64,000 nucleotides of DNA from DATAPD01 sp036265385 (GTDB lineage: Bacteria; Acidobacteriota; Terriglobia; Terriglobales; Acidobacteriaceae), in assembly GCA_036265385.1 (NCBI GenBank), contig DATAPD010000067.1:1-64000 (forward strand). Direction: 5' to 3'. Positions 26,920-36,266 of this stretch are shown here, piece after piece. The translations under genes were made by a program, and so were the position numbers. The first letter of the stretch is position 1. Each line of letters starts with the position of its first letter. The notes below the pieces were generated by a model. The model did no database searches. It saw only the letters and a list, made by a program, of their open reading frames with translations, and was not told the DNA's origin.

Positions 26920-28623
26920 ATGCGCAAGCTCTTGATTTCGTGGGTCTTGATCGCCGTTTGTGCGGCTGCACCGCTCAGCCCTACGCACGCCCCACATGGC
27001 ATGGTGGTAAGCGTCCACGAACTTGCCTCTCGCGCCGGAGTTGATGCCATGCAGTCGGGTGGCAACGCAATCGATGCTGCCGTAGCTACCGCCTTTGTGC
27101 TAGCCGTCGTTCATCCGCAAGCCGGCAACCTCGGTGGGGGCGGTTTCATGCTGATTCGGTCCGCCGATGGCACTGCGCACTTCGTCGACTTCCGCGAAAA
27201 AGCTCCTGCGGCTGCTACTAAGAACATGTACCTCGACAAGCAGGGCAACGTGATCGAGAACATGAGCCTCGTCGGATACAAAGCAGCCGGCGTGCCCGGG
27301 TCCGTGGCAGGCCTTACCTATGCGCAGAAAAGATACGGCAAGCTTCCCCTTGCCCGCGTGATGGCGCCAGCTATCAAACTGGCTCAGGAGGGCTTCACTC
27401 TCGCATGGGAAGACGCGGATGATCTCAAAGACGCGGACCTGACGCGTTTCCCTGAATCGCGCCGCATTTTTCAAAATAACGGAAAGCTCTTCAAGTCCGG
27501 TGATGTGCTCAAGCAGCCTGAACTGGCGCGCACCCTGGAACGAATTGCTAAAAATCCGGACGACTTTTACCATGGCGATCTCGCCCGTGAAATTGCTGCT
27601 GCCGTTCAGAAGGGCGGCGGACTGATCACTGCCGAGGACCTCGCCAAGTACGAAGTTAAGGAACGCGAGCCTATCCGGGGCACCTATCGCGGATATGAAA
27701 TCATCAGCGCTCCGCCTCCATCCTCCGGCGGAATCGTGTTGGTCGAAACGCTCAATATGCTGGAAGGATTCGACCTTAAAAAGACCGGAAACCGCTCGGC
27801 CGAATCGATTCACCTGATTTCCGAGGCCTATCGTCGCTCATTCTTTGACCGCGCCGAGTTCCTGGGTGATCCGGATTTCGCCAAGTTGCCTGTCGCTACC
27901 CTCATCGACAAGCGCTACGCAAACGCTTGGAGTGAGTCGATAACTGAAACCCGCGCGAGCTCGAGCAAAGATCTCAAGAGGCCGGAATTCAACAATCTTG
28001 ACCGCGATGCTGCTCTGCGTGTTTCTCACGCCTACGCCGAACCGCAGAACACCACTCATTATTCTGTCGTCGATCCCGACGGCACAGCGGTGGCAGTAAC
28101 TACCACACTCAACGACTCCTTCGGGTCAAAAGTGACTCTCGACGGTCTCGGTTTCTTGCTCAACGATGAAATGGACGATTTCGCTTCCAAGCAGGGTGTG
28201 CCGAATACCTACGGGTTGATCCAAGGTCCCGCCAACGCCATTGCGGCGGGTAAGCGGCCATTGTCCGCCATGACGCCCACGATCGTTCTTAAAGACGGTA
28301 AGTTGTATCTGGTGGTCGGTGCTGAGGGCGGTCCGACGATCATCACAAACGTTGCCGCCACAATTATTTCTGTCATTGATAATGGCTTGAATATTCAGGA
28401 GGCGGTGAATGCTCCCCGTTTCCATCATCAATGGATGCCGGATCAGATCGATCTGGAAGATCGCATCTCACCGGATACCGTGCGTCTGCTTCGTTCCAAG
28501 GGACACGAGATTCGGCTACTTCATTTTTGGGGCGATGCCGAGTGCATCATGATCGATCCGCAAACCGGAGAACGCCTGGGTGCCAGCGATGGCCGCGGTA
28601 ATGGGAAGGCAGTAGGATTTTGA
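26920..28623 (+). CDS. ggt: gamma-glutamyltransferase
   Basis: A 567-residue precursor with a signal peptide (LLISWVLIAVCAAAPLSPTH). The autoprocessing/nucleophile site is NTTHYSVVD, with Thr378 as the predicted new N-terminus of the small subunit. Further markers are GGNAIDAAVATAF, GNLGGGGFM, PPPSSGGIVLVE and ALNDSFG-type regions. The enzyme hydrolyses or transfers the gamma-glutamyl group of glutathione in the periplasm. Its leader is a CTGACTACT-type low-complexity sequence with no clear Shine-Dalgarno site. It appears complete. Confidence 0.93.
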   Translation: MRKLLISWVLIAVCAAAPLSPTHAPHGMVVSVHELASRAGVDAMQSGGNAIDAAVATAFVLAVVHPQAGNLGGGGFMLIRSADGTAHFVDFREKAPAAATKNMYLDKQGNVIENMSLVGYKAAGVPGSVAGLTYAQKRYGKLPLARVMAPAIKLAQEGFTLAWEDADDLKDADLTRFPESRRIFQNNGKLFKSGDVLKQPELARTLERIAKNPDDFYHGDLAREIAAAVQKGGGLITAEDLAKYEVKEREPIRGTYRGYEIISAPPPSSGGIVLVETLNMLEGFDLKKTGNRSAESIHLISEAYRRSFFDRAEFLGDPDFAKLPVATLIDKRYANAWSESITETRASSSKDLKRPEFNNLDRDAALRVSHAYAEPQNTTHYSVVDPDGTAVAVTTTLNDSFGSKVTLDGLGFLLNDEMDDFASKQGVPNTYGLIQGPANAIAAGKRPLSAMTPTIVLKDGKLYLVVGAEGGPTIITNVAATIISVIDNGLNIQEAVNAPRFHHQWMPDQIDLEDRISPDTVRLLRSKGHEIRLLHFWGDAECIMIDPQTGERLGASDGRGNGKAVGF

Positions 28624-28658
28624 TTGCGATTTGCCCAATTCGAAACGATTCTCACCCC

Positions 28659-28797
28659 AGCGTCATCCCGGATCGTCGTGTTTCTCATGCTAGAGGTGGC
28701 GCCAACGTTGCGAAGTTGAGACGAACTTTGAGAGTTTCGGCCCTATTACCAGCGTCATCCCGAAGACTCGCGTTTTTGCCAGCGAGTCGAGGGATCT
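28659..28797. repeat. CGTCATCCCG...GAGGGATCT dispersed repeats
   Basis: AGCGTCATCCCG occurs at 28659 and 28751. The second copy continues to GAGGGATCT at 28797 and contains the inverted repeat GACTCGC/GCGAGTC. A related unit with CGTCATTCCG...GAGGAATCT is at 32,193-32,241. This resembles a widely scattered bacterial intergenic repeat. Confidence 0.55.
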
Positions 28798-28869
28798 AGC
28801 GCGCAGCTCTCAAGAACTCGTTAAGATAAAAGAACCTATGACTGCACCTGTAAGGAGCCATTCGCGTTC

Positions 28870-29691
28870 ATGCTAAGAGCCGTCTCCACTCTCCTCTATG
28901 TGAAAGAACGCCTTCACCCTGGTCTGCTCGACGGCTTTGCGCGTGCTGGAGCCCAGGCAGTCGAAATCTTCGCCGCTCGGCAACATCTTGATTACGCAAA
29001 TCGCAAACAGCATGTCCGCGAGACAGCTGAGTGGTTCCGTTCAACCGGTATCCCCTTGAACTCCGTCCACGCCCCCATGTATGCCGATTATGATTTCGGA
29101 CGCACAGGAGCCGAGCCGATCAACATCGCCTCCACGGACCGCTCTACACGCATCGAAGCGATGGATGAAATCAAGCGCGCCCTCGAGATCGCCGAGCAGA
29201 TTCCTTTTCGTTTTCTGGTACAACACATCGGGCTGAGCGGCGAGTCTTTCGACGACCGCAAATTTGATGCCGCCATGACTTCTGTCGAACACTTGCGTGC
29301 TTTCGCGAAGCCTCTCGGAGTTCGAATCTTGCTTGAAAATATTCCGAACGAACTCTCGTCTCCTGACAAGCTCGTCGAAATGATCAAAGGCGCTCATTTT
29401 GATGATGTAGGTGTTTGCTTCGACATCGGACATGCTCACTTGATGAGCAGCGTCTGGGAAGCCTTCGAAATCTTGCGCCCACATATCCAATCGACACATT
29501 TGCACGACAACAATAAAGACCGGGATTCGCATCTTTGGCCGGGCGCGGGCAACATCAATTGGAACGAAGCGATGGAACTTCTTCGCTCGGCCCCGCAAAC
29601 ACCGCCGATTTTGCTGGAAATCGAGGCTGACGATAAGATCAATCCGCTTGACAAGCTCGGGCCGAGCTTCGATAAGTTGGACGCTTCGTGA
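28870..29691 (+). CDS. sugar phosphate isomerase/epimerase-like TIM barrel
   Basis: A 273-residue AP-endonuclease-2-fold protein. Metal-ligand segments typical of the family are visible: LLENIPNE, VCFDIGHAHL, STHLHDNNKDRDSHLW and ILLEIEAD, giving the Glu/Asp/His/Glu set. Members act on sugars, inositols or hydroxypyruvate; DNA endonuclease IV is the distant relative. The exact substrate is unknown. AGGAG precedes the ATG. It lies 88 bases before asnS on the same strand. Confidence 0.8.
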   Translation: MLRAVSTLLYVKERLHPGLLDGFARAGAQAVEIFAARQHLDYANRKQHVRETAEWFRSTGIPLNSVHAPMYADYDFGRTGAEPINIASTDRSTRIEAMDEIKRALEIAEQIPFRFLVQHIGLSGESFDDRKFDAAMTSVEHLRAFAKPLGVRILLENIPNELSSPDKLVEMIKGAHFDDVGVCFDIGHAHLMSSVWEAFEILRPHIQSTHLHDNNKDRDSHLWPGAGNINWNEAMELLRSAPQTPPILLEIEADDKINPLDKLGPSFDKLDAS

Positions 29692-29779
29692 GTTACGCTG
29701 GCGTGGGGCTTCGGATCCAAATCCAAAATCGGCGATTGGAAATCGCCAATCAAAAAAAATCAAGAATCCCAATCAAGAA

Positions 29780-31099
29780 ATGAACCCAGTCACTATCTCT
29801 GAAATCGGTAAATTTGACGGCCAATCAGTCACCATTCGCGGCTGGCTGTACAACCTTCGCGAGAGCGGCAAACTGCTCTTTCCCATATTTCGCGATGGCA
29901 GCGGACAGATACAAGGAGTCGTGCCTAAAAACGCCGTTTCCCCTGAGACATTCGACGCGCTGAAGAATTTGACACAGGAATCCAGCGTCATCGTCGAAGG
30001 CAAGGTCCGCGCCGACAAGCGCGCTCCAGGCGGATACGAACTTGACGTCTCGAATGTCCAGGTTGTCCAGCGGGTTTCCGAGTCTGAGCCATATCCGATC
30101 ACGCCCAAAGAGCATGGCACGGATTTCCTGATGGACCACCGCCATCTCTGGATCCGTTCTCCCCGTCAGGCTTCAATTCTTCGTATCCGGGCTGAAATCA
30201 TTAAAGCGGCCCGCGATTTTTTCGACGATCGCGGATTCACTCTCACCGATCCGCCCATCATCACTCCTGCCGCATGCGAGGGCACAACCACACTTTTCCC
30301 CGTCGATTATTTCGAAGATCAGGCGTATCTGACGCAATCGGGCCAGCTCTACATCGAAGCGACGGCCATGGCGCTCGGCAAGGTCTATTCCTTCGGCCCA
30401 ACGTTCCGCGCAGAGAAATCAAAAACGCGACGGCATCTCACCGAATTCTGGATGGTCGAGCCTGAGGTTGCTTACGCAACGCTCGACGATGTCATGGAAC
30501 TCGCGGAAGGTCTGCTGTCTTTCCTTGTCAAACGTTGTCTCGAGAAGCGCCGTACAGATCTCCAAACCATCGGACGCGACATCGCCAAGCTCGAACAGAT
30601 CGCCCCGCCGTTTCCCCGTATCACCTACGACGAAGCCGTGCAGAAGCTTCAGGATGGCTTTGCTGAGGGGAAACTGGAAAACAAATTCGAGTGGGGAGGG
30701 GATCTCGGATCCCCCGATGAAACCTACTTGTCAGCTCTCTACGACAAGCCGCTCATGGTGCATCGATATCCCGCCAAAGTGAAGGCCTTCTACATGGAGC
30801 CTGATCCTCAGCGCCCTGATCTTGCTCTTTGCGTTGATGTCCTAGCGCCTGAGGGTTATGGCGAGATCATCGGCGGCTCGCAGCGCATGGCTTCGGGAGA
30901 ACTACTGCTCCAACGCATCCATGAGCATGGATTGCCGGAATCCGCATTCAAGTGGTATCTGGATCTGCGTAAATATGGCAGCGTGCCCCACGGCGGATTT
31001 GGTATGGGTATCGAACGTGCGGTAGCCTGGATTTGCGGCCTCGAACACGTTCGTGAAACCATCCCGTTCCCCCGAATGTTGTATCGTCTGTACCCGTGA
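29780..31099 (+). CDS. asnS: asparaginyl-tRNA synthetase
   Basis: A 439-residue class IIb synthetase. The N-terminal OB-fold anticodon-binding domain has SVTIRGWLYNLRESGKLLFP and FRDGSGQIQGVV. The catalytic core has motif 2 FGPTFRAEKSKTRRHLTEFW and motif 3 HGGFGMGIERAVAWI. Absence of the extended aspartyl-specific insert and the motif-2 context favour Asn over Asp. The ATG at 29780 follows a poly-A/CAATC low-complexity leader. It charges tRNA-Asn directly, so the organism need not rely only on the transamidation route. Confidence 0.92.
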   Translation: MNPVTISEIGKFDGQSVTIRGWLYNLRESGKLLFPIFRDGSGQIQGVVPKNAVSPETFDALKNLTQESSVIVEGKVRADKRAPGGYELDVSNVQVVQRVSESEPYPITPKEHGTDFLMDHRHLWIRSPRQASILRIRAEIIKAARDFFDDRGFTLTDPPIITPAACEGTTTLFPVDYFEDQAYLTQSGQLYIEATAMALGKVYSFGPTFRAEKSKTRRHLTEFWMVEPEVAYATLDDVMELAEGLLSFLVKRCLEKRRTDLQTIGRDIAKLEQIAPPFPRITYDEAVQKLQDGFAEGKLENKFEWGGDLGSPDETYLSALYDKPLMVHRYPAKVKAFYMEPDPQRPDLALCVDVLAPEGYGEIIGGSQRMASGELLLQRIHEHGLPESAFKWYLDLRKYGSVPHGGFGMGIERAVAWICGLEHVRETIPFPRMLYRLYP

Positions 31100-31123
31100 T
31101 ATTGCCGGTTGGAGAATGCCACG

Positions 31124-31167
31124 TCTCTAATTGCTAACGGCTAATTGCTAATTACTAACTTTTAACT
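31124..31167 (+). promoter_or_regulatory. low-complexity TAATTGCTAA leader
   Basis: Quasi-repeats of taattgctaa/taactttaac fill the bases between asnS and the arginase ATG and leave no visible ribosome-binding site. It is the same style of leader as before the cupin and ggt genes. Confidence 0.5.
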
Positions 31168-32109
31168 ATGGCCCAAACATCTGGTTTCAGCAGCATCACG
31201 CCGCGCAAGATTCGTGTCATCGGAGTTCCACTGGACCTCGGTCAGTCGCGCCGTGGCGTTGACATGGGCCCTTCCGCTGTTCGCGTCGCCGGGCTCGAAG
31301 CACGCCTTGAGGCCATCGGACATCAAGTCGAAGATGGTGGCAACGTCGCCGTAGCCATGCCCGAGCAGAAAAAGGAAGGCGCCGCAAACGCGAAATATTT
31401 GAAAGAGATTACCGCCACCTGCACCAAGAGCGCGGAACTTGTCTTTAAAACTCTCGAAGCCGGTAAAGTTCCTGTTGTTCTCGGCGGAGATCACTCGGTT
31501 GCCGCCGGGACCGTCGCCGGGGTCGCCGAATTTTATAGACGTCAAAATCAAAAGATCGGTCTCATCTGGATCGACGCTCACAGCGATATCAACACTCCGG
31601 AAACTTCGCCTAGCGGCAACGTCCACGGCATGCCACTCGCCGCCATCATGGGTCTTGGCCCTTCGGAACTCGGCCACATCTACGAATTCTCACCAAAAGT
31701 TCAACCTGAAAATTGCGTACTCGTCGGTATTCGTGACGTCGATTCCCACGAAAAAGAAAACATCCGGAAATCCGGAGTCGAAGTCTTCACCATGCGCGAC
31801 ATCGACGAGCGAGGCATGCGTGCAGTCATGGAAGAAGCTTTGCGTATGGCCGGACGTGGAACGGCCGGTTACCACGTTTCTCTCGACATGGATTGGATCG
31901 ACCCAGAAGATGCTCCCGGCGTTGGAACGCCAGTTTGGGGCGGTGCGACTTATCGCGAAGGGCATCTCGCCATGGAAATCATTTCCGATCACGGTCGCAT
32001 GCTGAGCTTCGAGATCGTCGAAGTGAATCCAGTTATCGACGAACGCAACCAAACCGCAGACCTCGCGGTGGAGCTGACACTCTCGGCCTTCGGCAAGAAG
32101 ATCCTATAG
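31168..32109 (+). CDS. rocF: arginase
   Basis: A 313-residue ureohydrolase. Metal-binding motifs are intact: GGDHSVAAGT, WIDAHSDINTPETSPSGNVH and SLDMDWIDPEDAPG. The SGNVHGMP segment is characteristic of arginase rather than agmatinase. It hydrolyses L-arginine to ornithine and urea with two Mn ions in the cytoplasm. Its leader is a TAATTGCTAA-type repeat. No urease or ornithine genes are in the window, so pathway context is not seen. Confidence 0.93.
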   Translation: MAQTSGFSSITPRKIRVIGVPLDLGQSRRGVDMGPSAVRVAGLEARLEAIGHQVEDGGNVAVAMPEQKKEGAANAKYLKEITATCTKSAELVFKTLEAGKVPVVLGGDHSVAAGTVAGVAEFYRRQNQKIGLIWIDAHSDINTPETSPSGNVHGMPLAAIMGLGPSELGHIYEFSPKVQPENCVLVGIRDVDSHEKENIRKSGVEVFTMRDIDERGMRAVMEEALRMAGRGTAGYHVSLDMDWIDPEDAPGVGTPVWGGATYREGHLAMEIISDHGRMLSFEIVEVNPVIDERNQTADLAVELTLSAFGKKIL

Positions 32110-32192
32110 ACGTTCGAGCTATGCGCCAGCAGCGTCTCGCACGACGCCACACCCAAAGTCTCTTGGACCCTTCCAGATGCCCTTTTTCGTAT

Positions 32193-32241
32193 CGTCATTC
32201 CGAACCGTCCGGAGCTGTAAGCGAGGACGAGTGAGGAATCT
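32193..32241. repeat. CGTCATTCCG...GAGGAATCT dispersed repeat
   Basis: A single unit between rocF and ddl, a variant of the copies at 28,659-28,797. It probably belongs to the widely scattered GTCATTCCGAG...GGAATCT family. Confidence 0.5.
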
Positions 32242-32349
32242 GAAATTGTCTTTCGTTTCAAAGAACTTGAGCAAAGTACAGTACATTGTCCTTCCGGAAC
32301 CATGCCTGAGATTGACGCGCTCTCCTCGAACCGTCCACACTGAAAGGTC

Positions 32350-33540
32350 ATGAAGAAACTCCGTGTGGGCGTGCTCTTTGGCGGACGAAGCGGCGAACAT
32401 GAAGTCTCGCTGCTCTCGGCCGCTTCCGTTGTTAAGGCTATTAATAAAGATAAGTTCGATGTCGTCCCGATCGGCATCACGAAGGACGGGAAATGGTTGA
32501 CCGCGGATCACGCGGAACGTCTGCTTTCCGGTCAACCTGTGGAAGAACGCCATCTGCGCGCGGGCGATCCCGAAGCTACTCCCGGTGCCGCTGTGCTCGC
32601 CAAAGGCGAAGCTGTTGTCGTTCCGCCTGAGCCTGTTCATCAACAGGGCGGCGCACTCGCGCCGTTTGAAACCGAGAGCCATTCATTGCGGCGCGCAGCT
32701 GATCGCGCCATCAACGTCGATGTCATTTTCCCCGTTCTGCACGGAACCTTCGGCGAAGATGGCACGATTCAAGGTCTGTTCGAACTCGCGGATCTTCCTT
32801 ACGTGGGTGCTGGCGTCCTCGGCTCTTCTGCGGGAATGGACAAGGACGTCATGAAGTCATTGTTCCGCGCAGCAGGACTACCGATTGTGAAGCACGTAAC
32901 GATCCTGCGAGGCGACTGGGAAGCGAATCCCAAGAAAGCGGAAAAGCTCGTCGCGAGCAAACTAAAATTTCCAGTGTTTGTGAAACCAGCCAACCTCGGT
33001 TCTTCCGTCGGAATTTCCAAGGCGCGTAACCCGAAAGAGCTCGGTCCAGCGATTTACGAAGCCGCAAAGTTCGATCGCAAGATCGTCATCGAGCAGGGAG
33101 TTGGTGGAAGCAAACACAAGGCTCGCGAGATTGAGTGCTCTGTGCTTGGCAACGATCACCCTTCGGCATCGGTTCCCGGTGAAATCGTTCCGGGCAAAGA
33201 GTTTTACGATTATTCGGCGAAGTATCTCGACGAAGGTTCTCAACTCATCATTCCGGCCAAACTCACGAAAACCGAGACGAAGAAGATTCAAGAGCTCGCC
33301 ATCAAAGCCTTTCAAGCAGTGGACTGCGCGGGCCTTGCTCGTGTCGATTTTCTGATGGATCCGAAAACGCGCAAAATTTACTTGAACGAAATTAATACAA
33401 TGCCTGGTTTCACATCGATCAGCATGTATCCGAAGTTGTGGGCTGCAACAGGTCTCCAATATTCCGATCTGATCGATCGTCTTATTCAACTCGGGCTTGA
33501 ACGTCACGCCGAGAAAAAGAAAAACCAATACAGCCGCTAA
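32350..33540 (+). CDS. ddl: D-alanine--D-alanine ligase
   Basis: A 396-residue ATP-grasp ligase. GGRSGEHEVSLLSA begins the N-terminal domain. VKPANLGSSVGI is the ATP-grasp serine loop, and YLNEINTMPGFTSISMYPKL carries the Mg ligands and the omega-loop Tyr/Ser region. It makes D-Ala-D-Ala for peptidoglycan. The YxK-type dipeptide context with KAREIECSVLG is intact, and nothing points to a D-Ala-D-Lac change. GAAAGGT precedes the ATG. It is single on this strand and convergent with the dehydrogenase gene. Confidence 0.93.
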   Translation: MKKLRVGVLFGGRSGEHEVSLLSAASVVKAINKDKFDVVPIGITKDGKWLTADHAERLLSGQPVEERHLRAGDPEATPGAAVLAKGEAVVVPPEPVHQQGGALAPFETESHSLRRAADRAINVDVIFPVLHGTFGEDGTIQGLFELADLPYVGAGVLGSSAGMDKDVMKSLFRAAGLPIVKHVTILRGDWEANPKKAEKLVASKLKFPVFVKPANLGSSVGISKARNPKELGPAIYEAAKFDRKIVIEQGVGGSKHKAREIECSVLGNDHPSASVPGEIVPGKEFYDYSAKYLDEGSQLIIPAKLTKTETKKIQELAIKAFQAVDCAGLARVDFLMDPKTRKIYLNEINTMPGFTSISMYPKLWAATGLQYSDLIDRLIQLGLERHAEKKKNQYSR

Positions 33541-33553
33541 GCAAACGGGAAAT

Positions 33554-34576
33554 CTACGTCTTGCTCACTGGCTTGCTGCGCATCAGTCCGACTGTTTCTA
33601 GTTGTGCTGGCTTACACACAACCGGAGGAAGCCCGCGCGCGATCAGTTCGGTGTCTGCAACGACAAGTTTCCCGATCTGGCGAATCGCCGACTCGAGTGC
33701 TCCAGCCTGGTGAGCGCACAGAATAATGTTGTCGGTGCTGCGCGCGCGATGCTTCGCGCCAAGCGGTTCTTCCGGGAATACATCGGTTGCGACGCGAATG
33801 TGTCCTTTCGCTGAAAAGTCAAGCATCGCATCGAAGTCAACCACGGCAGCACGACTTACGAGAACGAGAGCAGTTCCTGGCTGCATTGCGGCGAACTGTG
33901 CAGATCCGAGAAAGCCCTGGTTCTCGGAAGTAACTCCGGCAACGACGAAGATCACGCGCGAACTCCGAAGGACTTCATCGAGTGATGCAGACTCGCAGCC
34001 GAGCGACTGAATGTATTCGCCTGGAAGCCAAGGATCGTAAGCGCGTATTCGGCAGCCAAATGGCCGAAGTAATGGCAGCAGCGCGCGTCCTAAATCACCC
34101 ATTCCGATGAATCCGACATCCTGTCGATAGAGGGCGAATGCATCGCGGTTCGCTTCAAGCCCGTAAACTTCGGTTCCGTTGCGGAAGCGTCGATCGGATC
34201 TGGTAATGCCTCGTCCAAGATCGATTGCCATTCCAAGCGCGGCTTCTGCGACTGGTTCGGCGAACACTGGACTGATGGTCAGTACGCGAATGCTGTGCGC
34301 GAAACAATATCCATAATCAACATTCGGGAGGAAGTTTCCTTCAACATTGATGATTGCGCGCAAAGAGGAAGCGCGTCGCAATCGCGATTCGGGGAGATCG
34401 ATCTGTCCAATGATGATGTGCGCGGATGCAGCTTGTGCGTCGAACTCAGCATCGCTGAGTTGTGCTTTTTCGTAAATGATCAAATCGCCAAGCGCGCGCA
34501 AACGCGCAAGATCGGAGGAATCAAAAATGTCGTGAACCAGGCGAGGCGCGGGCGCAAGAAAAATGCGGACTGACAT
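33554..34576 (-). CDS. D-isomer-specific 2-hydroxyacid dehydrogenase family protein
   Basis: A 340-residue protein with VGFIGMGDLGRALLPLL (NAD-binding GxGxxG). The catalytic trio seen in the family is present as SRAAVVDFDAML (Arg), ATDVFPEEPL (Glu) and ILCAHQAGALESA (His). Relatives include phosphoglycerate and hydroxypyruvate reductases. The substrate is not inferable. It is convergent with ddl, 14 bases apart. The FkbM methyltransferase lies upstream on the same strand, 45 bases away, and could be co-transcribed. Confidence 0.85.
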   Translation of the reverse strand: MSVRIFLAPAPRLVHDIFDSSDLARLRALGDLIIYEKAQLSDAEFDAQAASAHIIIGQIDLPESRLRRASSLRAIINVEGNFLPNVDYGYCFAHSIRVLTISPVFAEPVAEAALGMAIDLGRGITRSDRRFRNGTEVYGLEANRDAFALYRQDVGFIGMGDLGRALLPLLRPFGCRIRAYDPWLPGEYIQSLGCESASLDEVLRSSRVIFVVAGVTSENQGFLGSAQFAAMQPGTALVLVSRAAVVDFDAMLDFSAKGHIRVATDVFPEEPLGAKHRARSTDNIILCAHQAGALESAIRQIGKLVVADTELIARGLPPVVCKPAQLETVGLMRSKPVSKT

Positions 34577-34620
34577 AGGTCAGCATTGTAACTGCGTCGT
34601 TGCTAGTCCGCTGTGATGGC

Positions 34621-35376
34621 TTACGCAGATTTCCGTGACGCCAACAAGTTTTCGCAATTGTCGGAGCGGTGGTCGTCGTCCACGCCGCAGTCGAATCCAT
34701 GAGCACGCAAAAGCGTCAGCAAATCCTTGGTGGAGTATCCAAAACGTTGGAAGTGATTCTCCCAGGACTCGAAGTAAACAGCATCCGTCCGCTCGAGAAC
34801 TCGATCCGCTCCGCGCAGCGCGAACAACTCGAAACCTTCCACGTCAATCTTGAGCAGGCGAATGCGTGAAGCTGGAGGCAGCAGTCCAATAATCATCGAA
34901 TCGAGTGTCGCGAGCGGTACCTCGATCCCTGATGAAGCGATGCTGTTCTGGTCATCGCTGCGGCGGTTGCTGAACTTCACGGTGCCGACATGATCTCCGA
35001 CGGCAGCGTGAAGAACGGTCACATTACTTGCGCTATTCAGACGAACGTTCCCCCGCAAATATCGCACTGTTCGCGGATGCGCTTCAATCGCGAACACTCG
35101 GCCTGATGGGCCTACCAAACGGGAAGCGGCCAACGTCAGGGTGCCGATATTGGCGCCCACGTCAACGAACGTGTCGCCGGTTCCAAGCTGCTCTCCAAGA
35201 AGTTGCTCATCCTTCGCGTAGAACTGCGGGTTGCACCACATGGTGGCGGAGACGGCTGTGGGGTAGAACCGCAGCTTATATCCGCAGGCCGTTTGCATGG
35301 TGAAAAGGGAAGAGAGGCGCGTTGCCCAAAGCGCACGCGACGCTAAAAAACGAAGTGTGGGCACGTTAACAGCCAT
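34621..35376 (-). CDS. FkbM family methyltransferase
   Basis: A 251-residue SAM-dependent methyltransferase. The glycine-rich SAM loop is FVDVGANIGTLTLAASRLVG, followed by VFAIEAHPRTVRYL (acidic ribose contact) and RLLKIDVEGFELFALRGADR, the FkbM signature. FkbM enzymes O-methylate hydroxyls of polyketides, sugars or glycolipids. The target is unknown. It lies upstream of the dehydrogenase on the minus strand. The N-terminus (MAVNVPTLRFLASRALW) is short and has no signal. Confidence 0.88.
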   Translation of the reverse strand: MAVNVPTLRFLASRALWATRLSSLFTMQTACGYKLRFYPTAVSATMWCNPQFYAKDEQLLGEQLGTGDTFVDVGANIGTLTLAASRLVGPSGRVFAIEAHPRTVRYLRGNVRLNSASNVTVLHAAVGDHVGTVKFSNRRSDDQNSIASSGIEVPLATLDSMIIGLLPPASRIRLLKIDVEGFELFALRGADRVLERTDAVYFESWENHFQRFGYSTKDLLTLLRAHGFDCGVDDDHRSDNCENLLASRKSA

Positions 35377-35474
35377 GCGAGAGTTGGATGTCGAGGGGCA
35401 AGAGAGAGTTGGGTAACAGAACTTCGGTTCCTAGTTCCCAGTCCGTAGGGCCTGCCGCGAAGAAAAAACCATTC

Positions 35475-35687
35475 TTACCGAGAGTCGCTCCGCTCGTGCA
35501 ACAAGTAGAGAACGACCGCGACGGTGCTCCCGACAAGAATTGCGCCAGCAAGAAAATACTTCGCAATGGGAATGCTGATCACACCGAGTACAACGATCCC
35601 AATGGCGACGATGAATCCAGCGACCTCCGAATCCACCCTCATGAAGCGGAACGGTCCGGGATGTCTCGCGCTTTCATGACTCTTCAT
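35475..35687 (-). CDS. small two-helix membrane protein
   Basis: About 70 residues from the ATG at 35687 (MKSHESARHPGPF), or 84 from 35729. Two hydrophobic helices are present, VAGFIVAIGIVVLGVISIP and YFLAGAILVGSTVAVVLYLL, ending in a charged tail (HERSDSR). It is divergent from the DUF3846-like gene. The function is unknown. Confidence 0.6.
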   Translation of the reverse strand: MKSHESARHPGPFRFMRVDSEVAGFIVAIGIVVLGVISIPIAKYFLAGAILVGSTVAVVLYLLHERSDSR

Positions 35688-35758
35688 AGATTCATTGTCC
35701 TCCCTTTCAAATCGTCTTGCCAGCCTCAAACAAACCGCGAATTACGGCGTTCCGCCTA

Positions 35759-35788
35759 TTGACATAATGTCTATCGGATTACTAGACT
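35759..35788 (+). promoter_or_regulatory. sigma-70-like promoter
   Basis: TTGACA at 35759-35764, an 18-base spacer and TAGACT at 35783-35788 (4 of 6 matches to TATAAT). It lies just before the DUF3846-like gene. The predicted start of transcription falls near 35795. Confidence 0.45.
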
Positions 35789-35828
35789 ATCCCCTGTGAC
35801 CCGAGACCGCGGAGAGTTTCTCAGCTTC

Positions 35829-36110
35829 ATGATCCGGACCAATGGCGAGATTGTTCCGACGATGCCCGACGACGAGGAATTCTCCGCGCAGCAGATTCGC
35901 GACTACGTGGCCGGTACGCCAGAAGTGGTCGGCGAAACACAGGACGGCTTCATCGTGCTTCAAAGCGCAGAAGCCAAAGAGCGCGGCCTGCCCGTCAATG
36001 AATTTGCAAGCGGCATGTGTTCAAATTTTCCCGAGCCAACCCAAGTCCTGCTGGGAAGAGTGCTGCTCGCTCATCCTGATCACGTGGCCACATACTGGCG
36101 GCCGCGATAA
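35829..36110 (+). CDS. small DUF3846-like protein
   Basis: About 93 residues. The ATG at 35829 (MIRTNGEIVPTMPDDEEF) has GGAGAG upstream. A GTG at 35796 would start almost at the transcription start. FSAQQIRDYVAGTPEVVGE, a GLPVNEFAS segment and VLLGRVLLAHPDHV resemble the DUF3846 family, which occurs in phage and mobile contexts as well as chromosomes. No function is known. It is expressed from its own promoter. Confidence 0.6.
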   Translation: MIRTNGEIVPTMPDDEEFSAQQIRDYVAGTPEVVGETQDGFIVLQSAEAKERGLPVNEFASGMCSNFPEPTQVLLGRVLLAHPDHVATYWRPR

Positions 36111-36266
36111 AGCCGACGCACCATGTCACCACGATCCATTCTCAAGCGTTGGCCTGAAGCTCTCGTGGCAATTTCCATCATCGGGTTGCTGGTTGAGTGG
36201 TGGTACGCACACAAGTAGCCGTTCAACACTCAGCGCTGTCGGTTGCTTCTCCTCAATCAATTCGCC

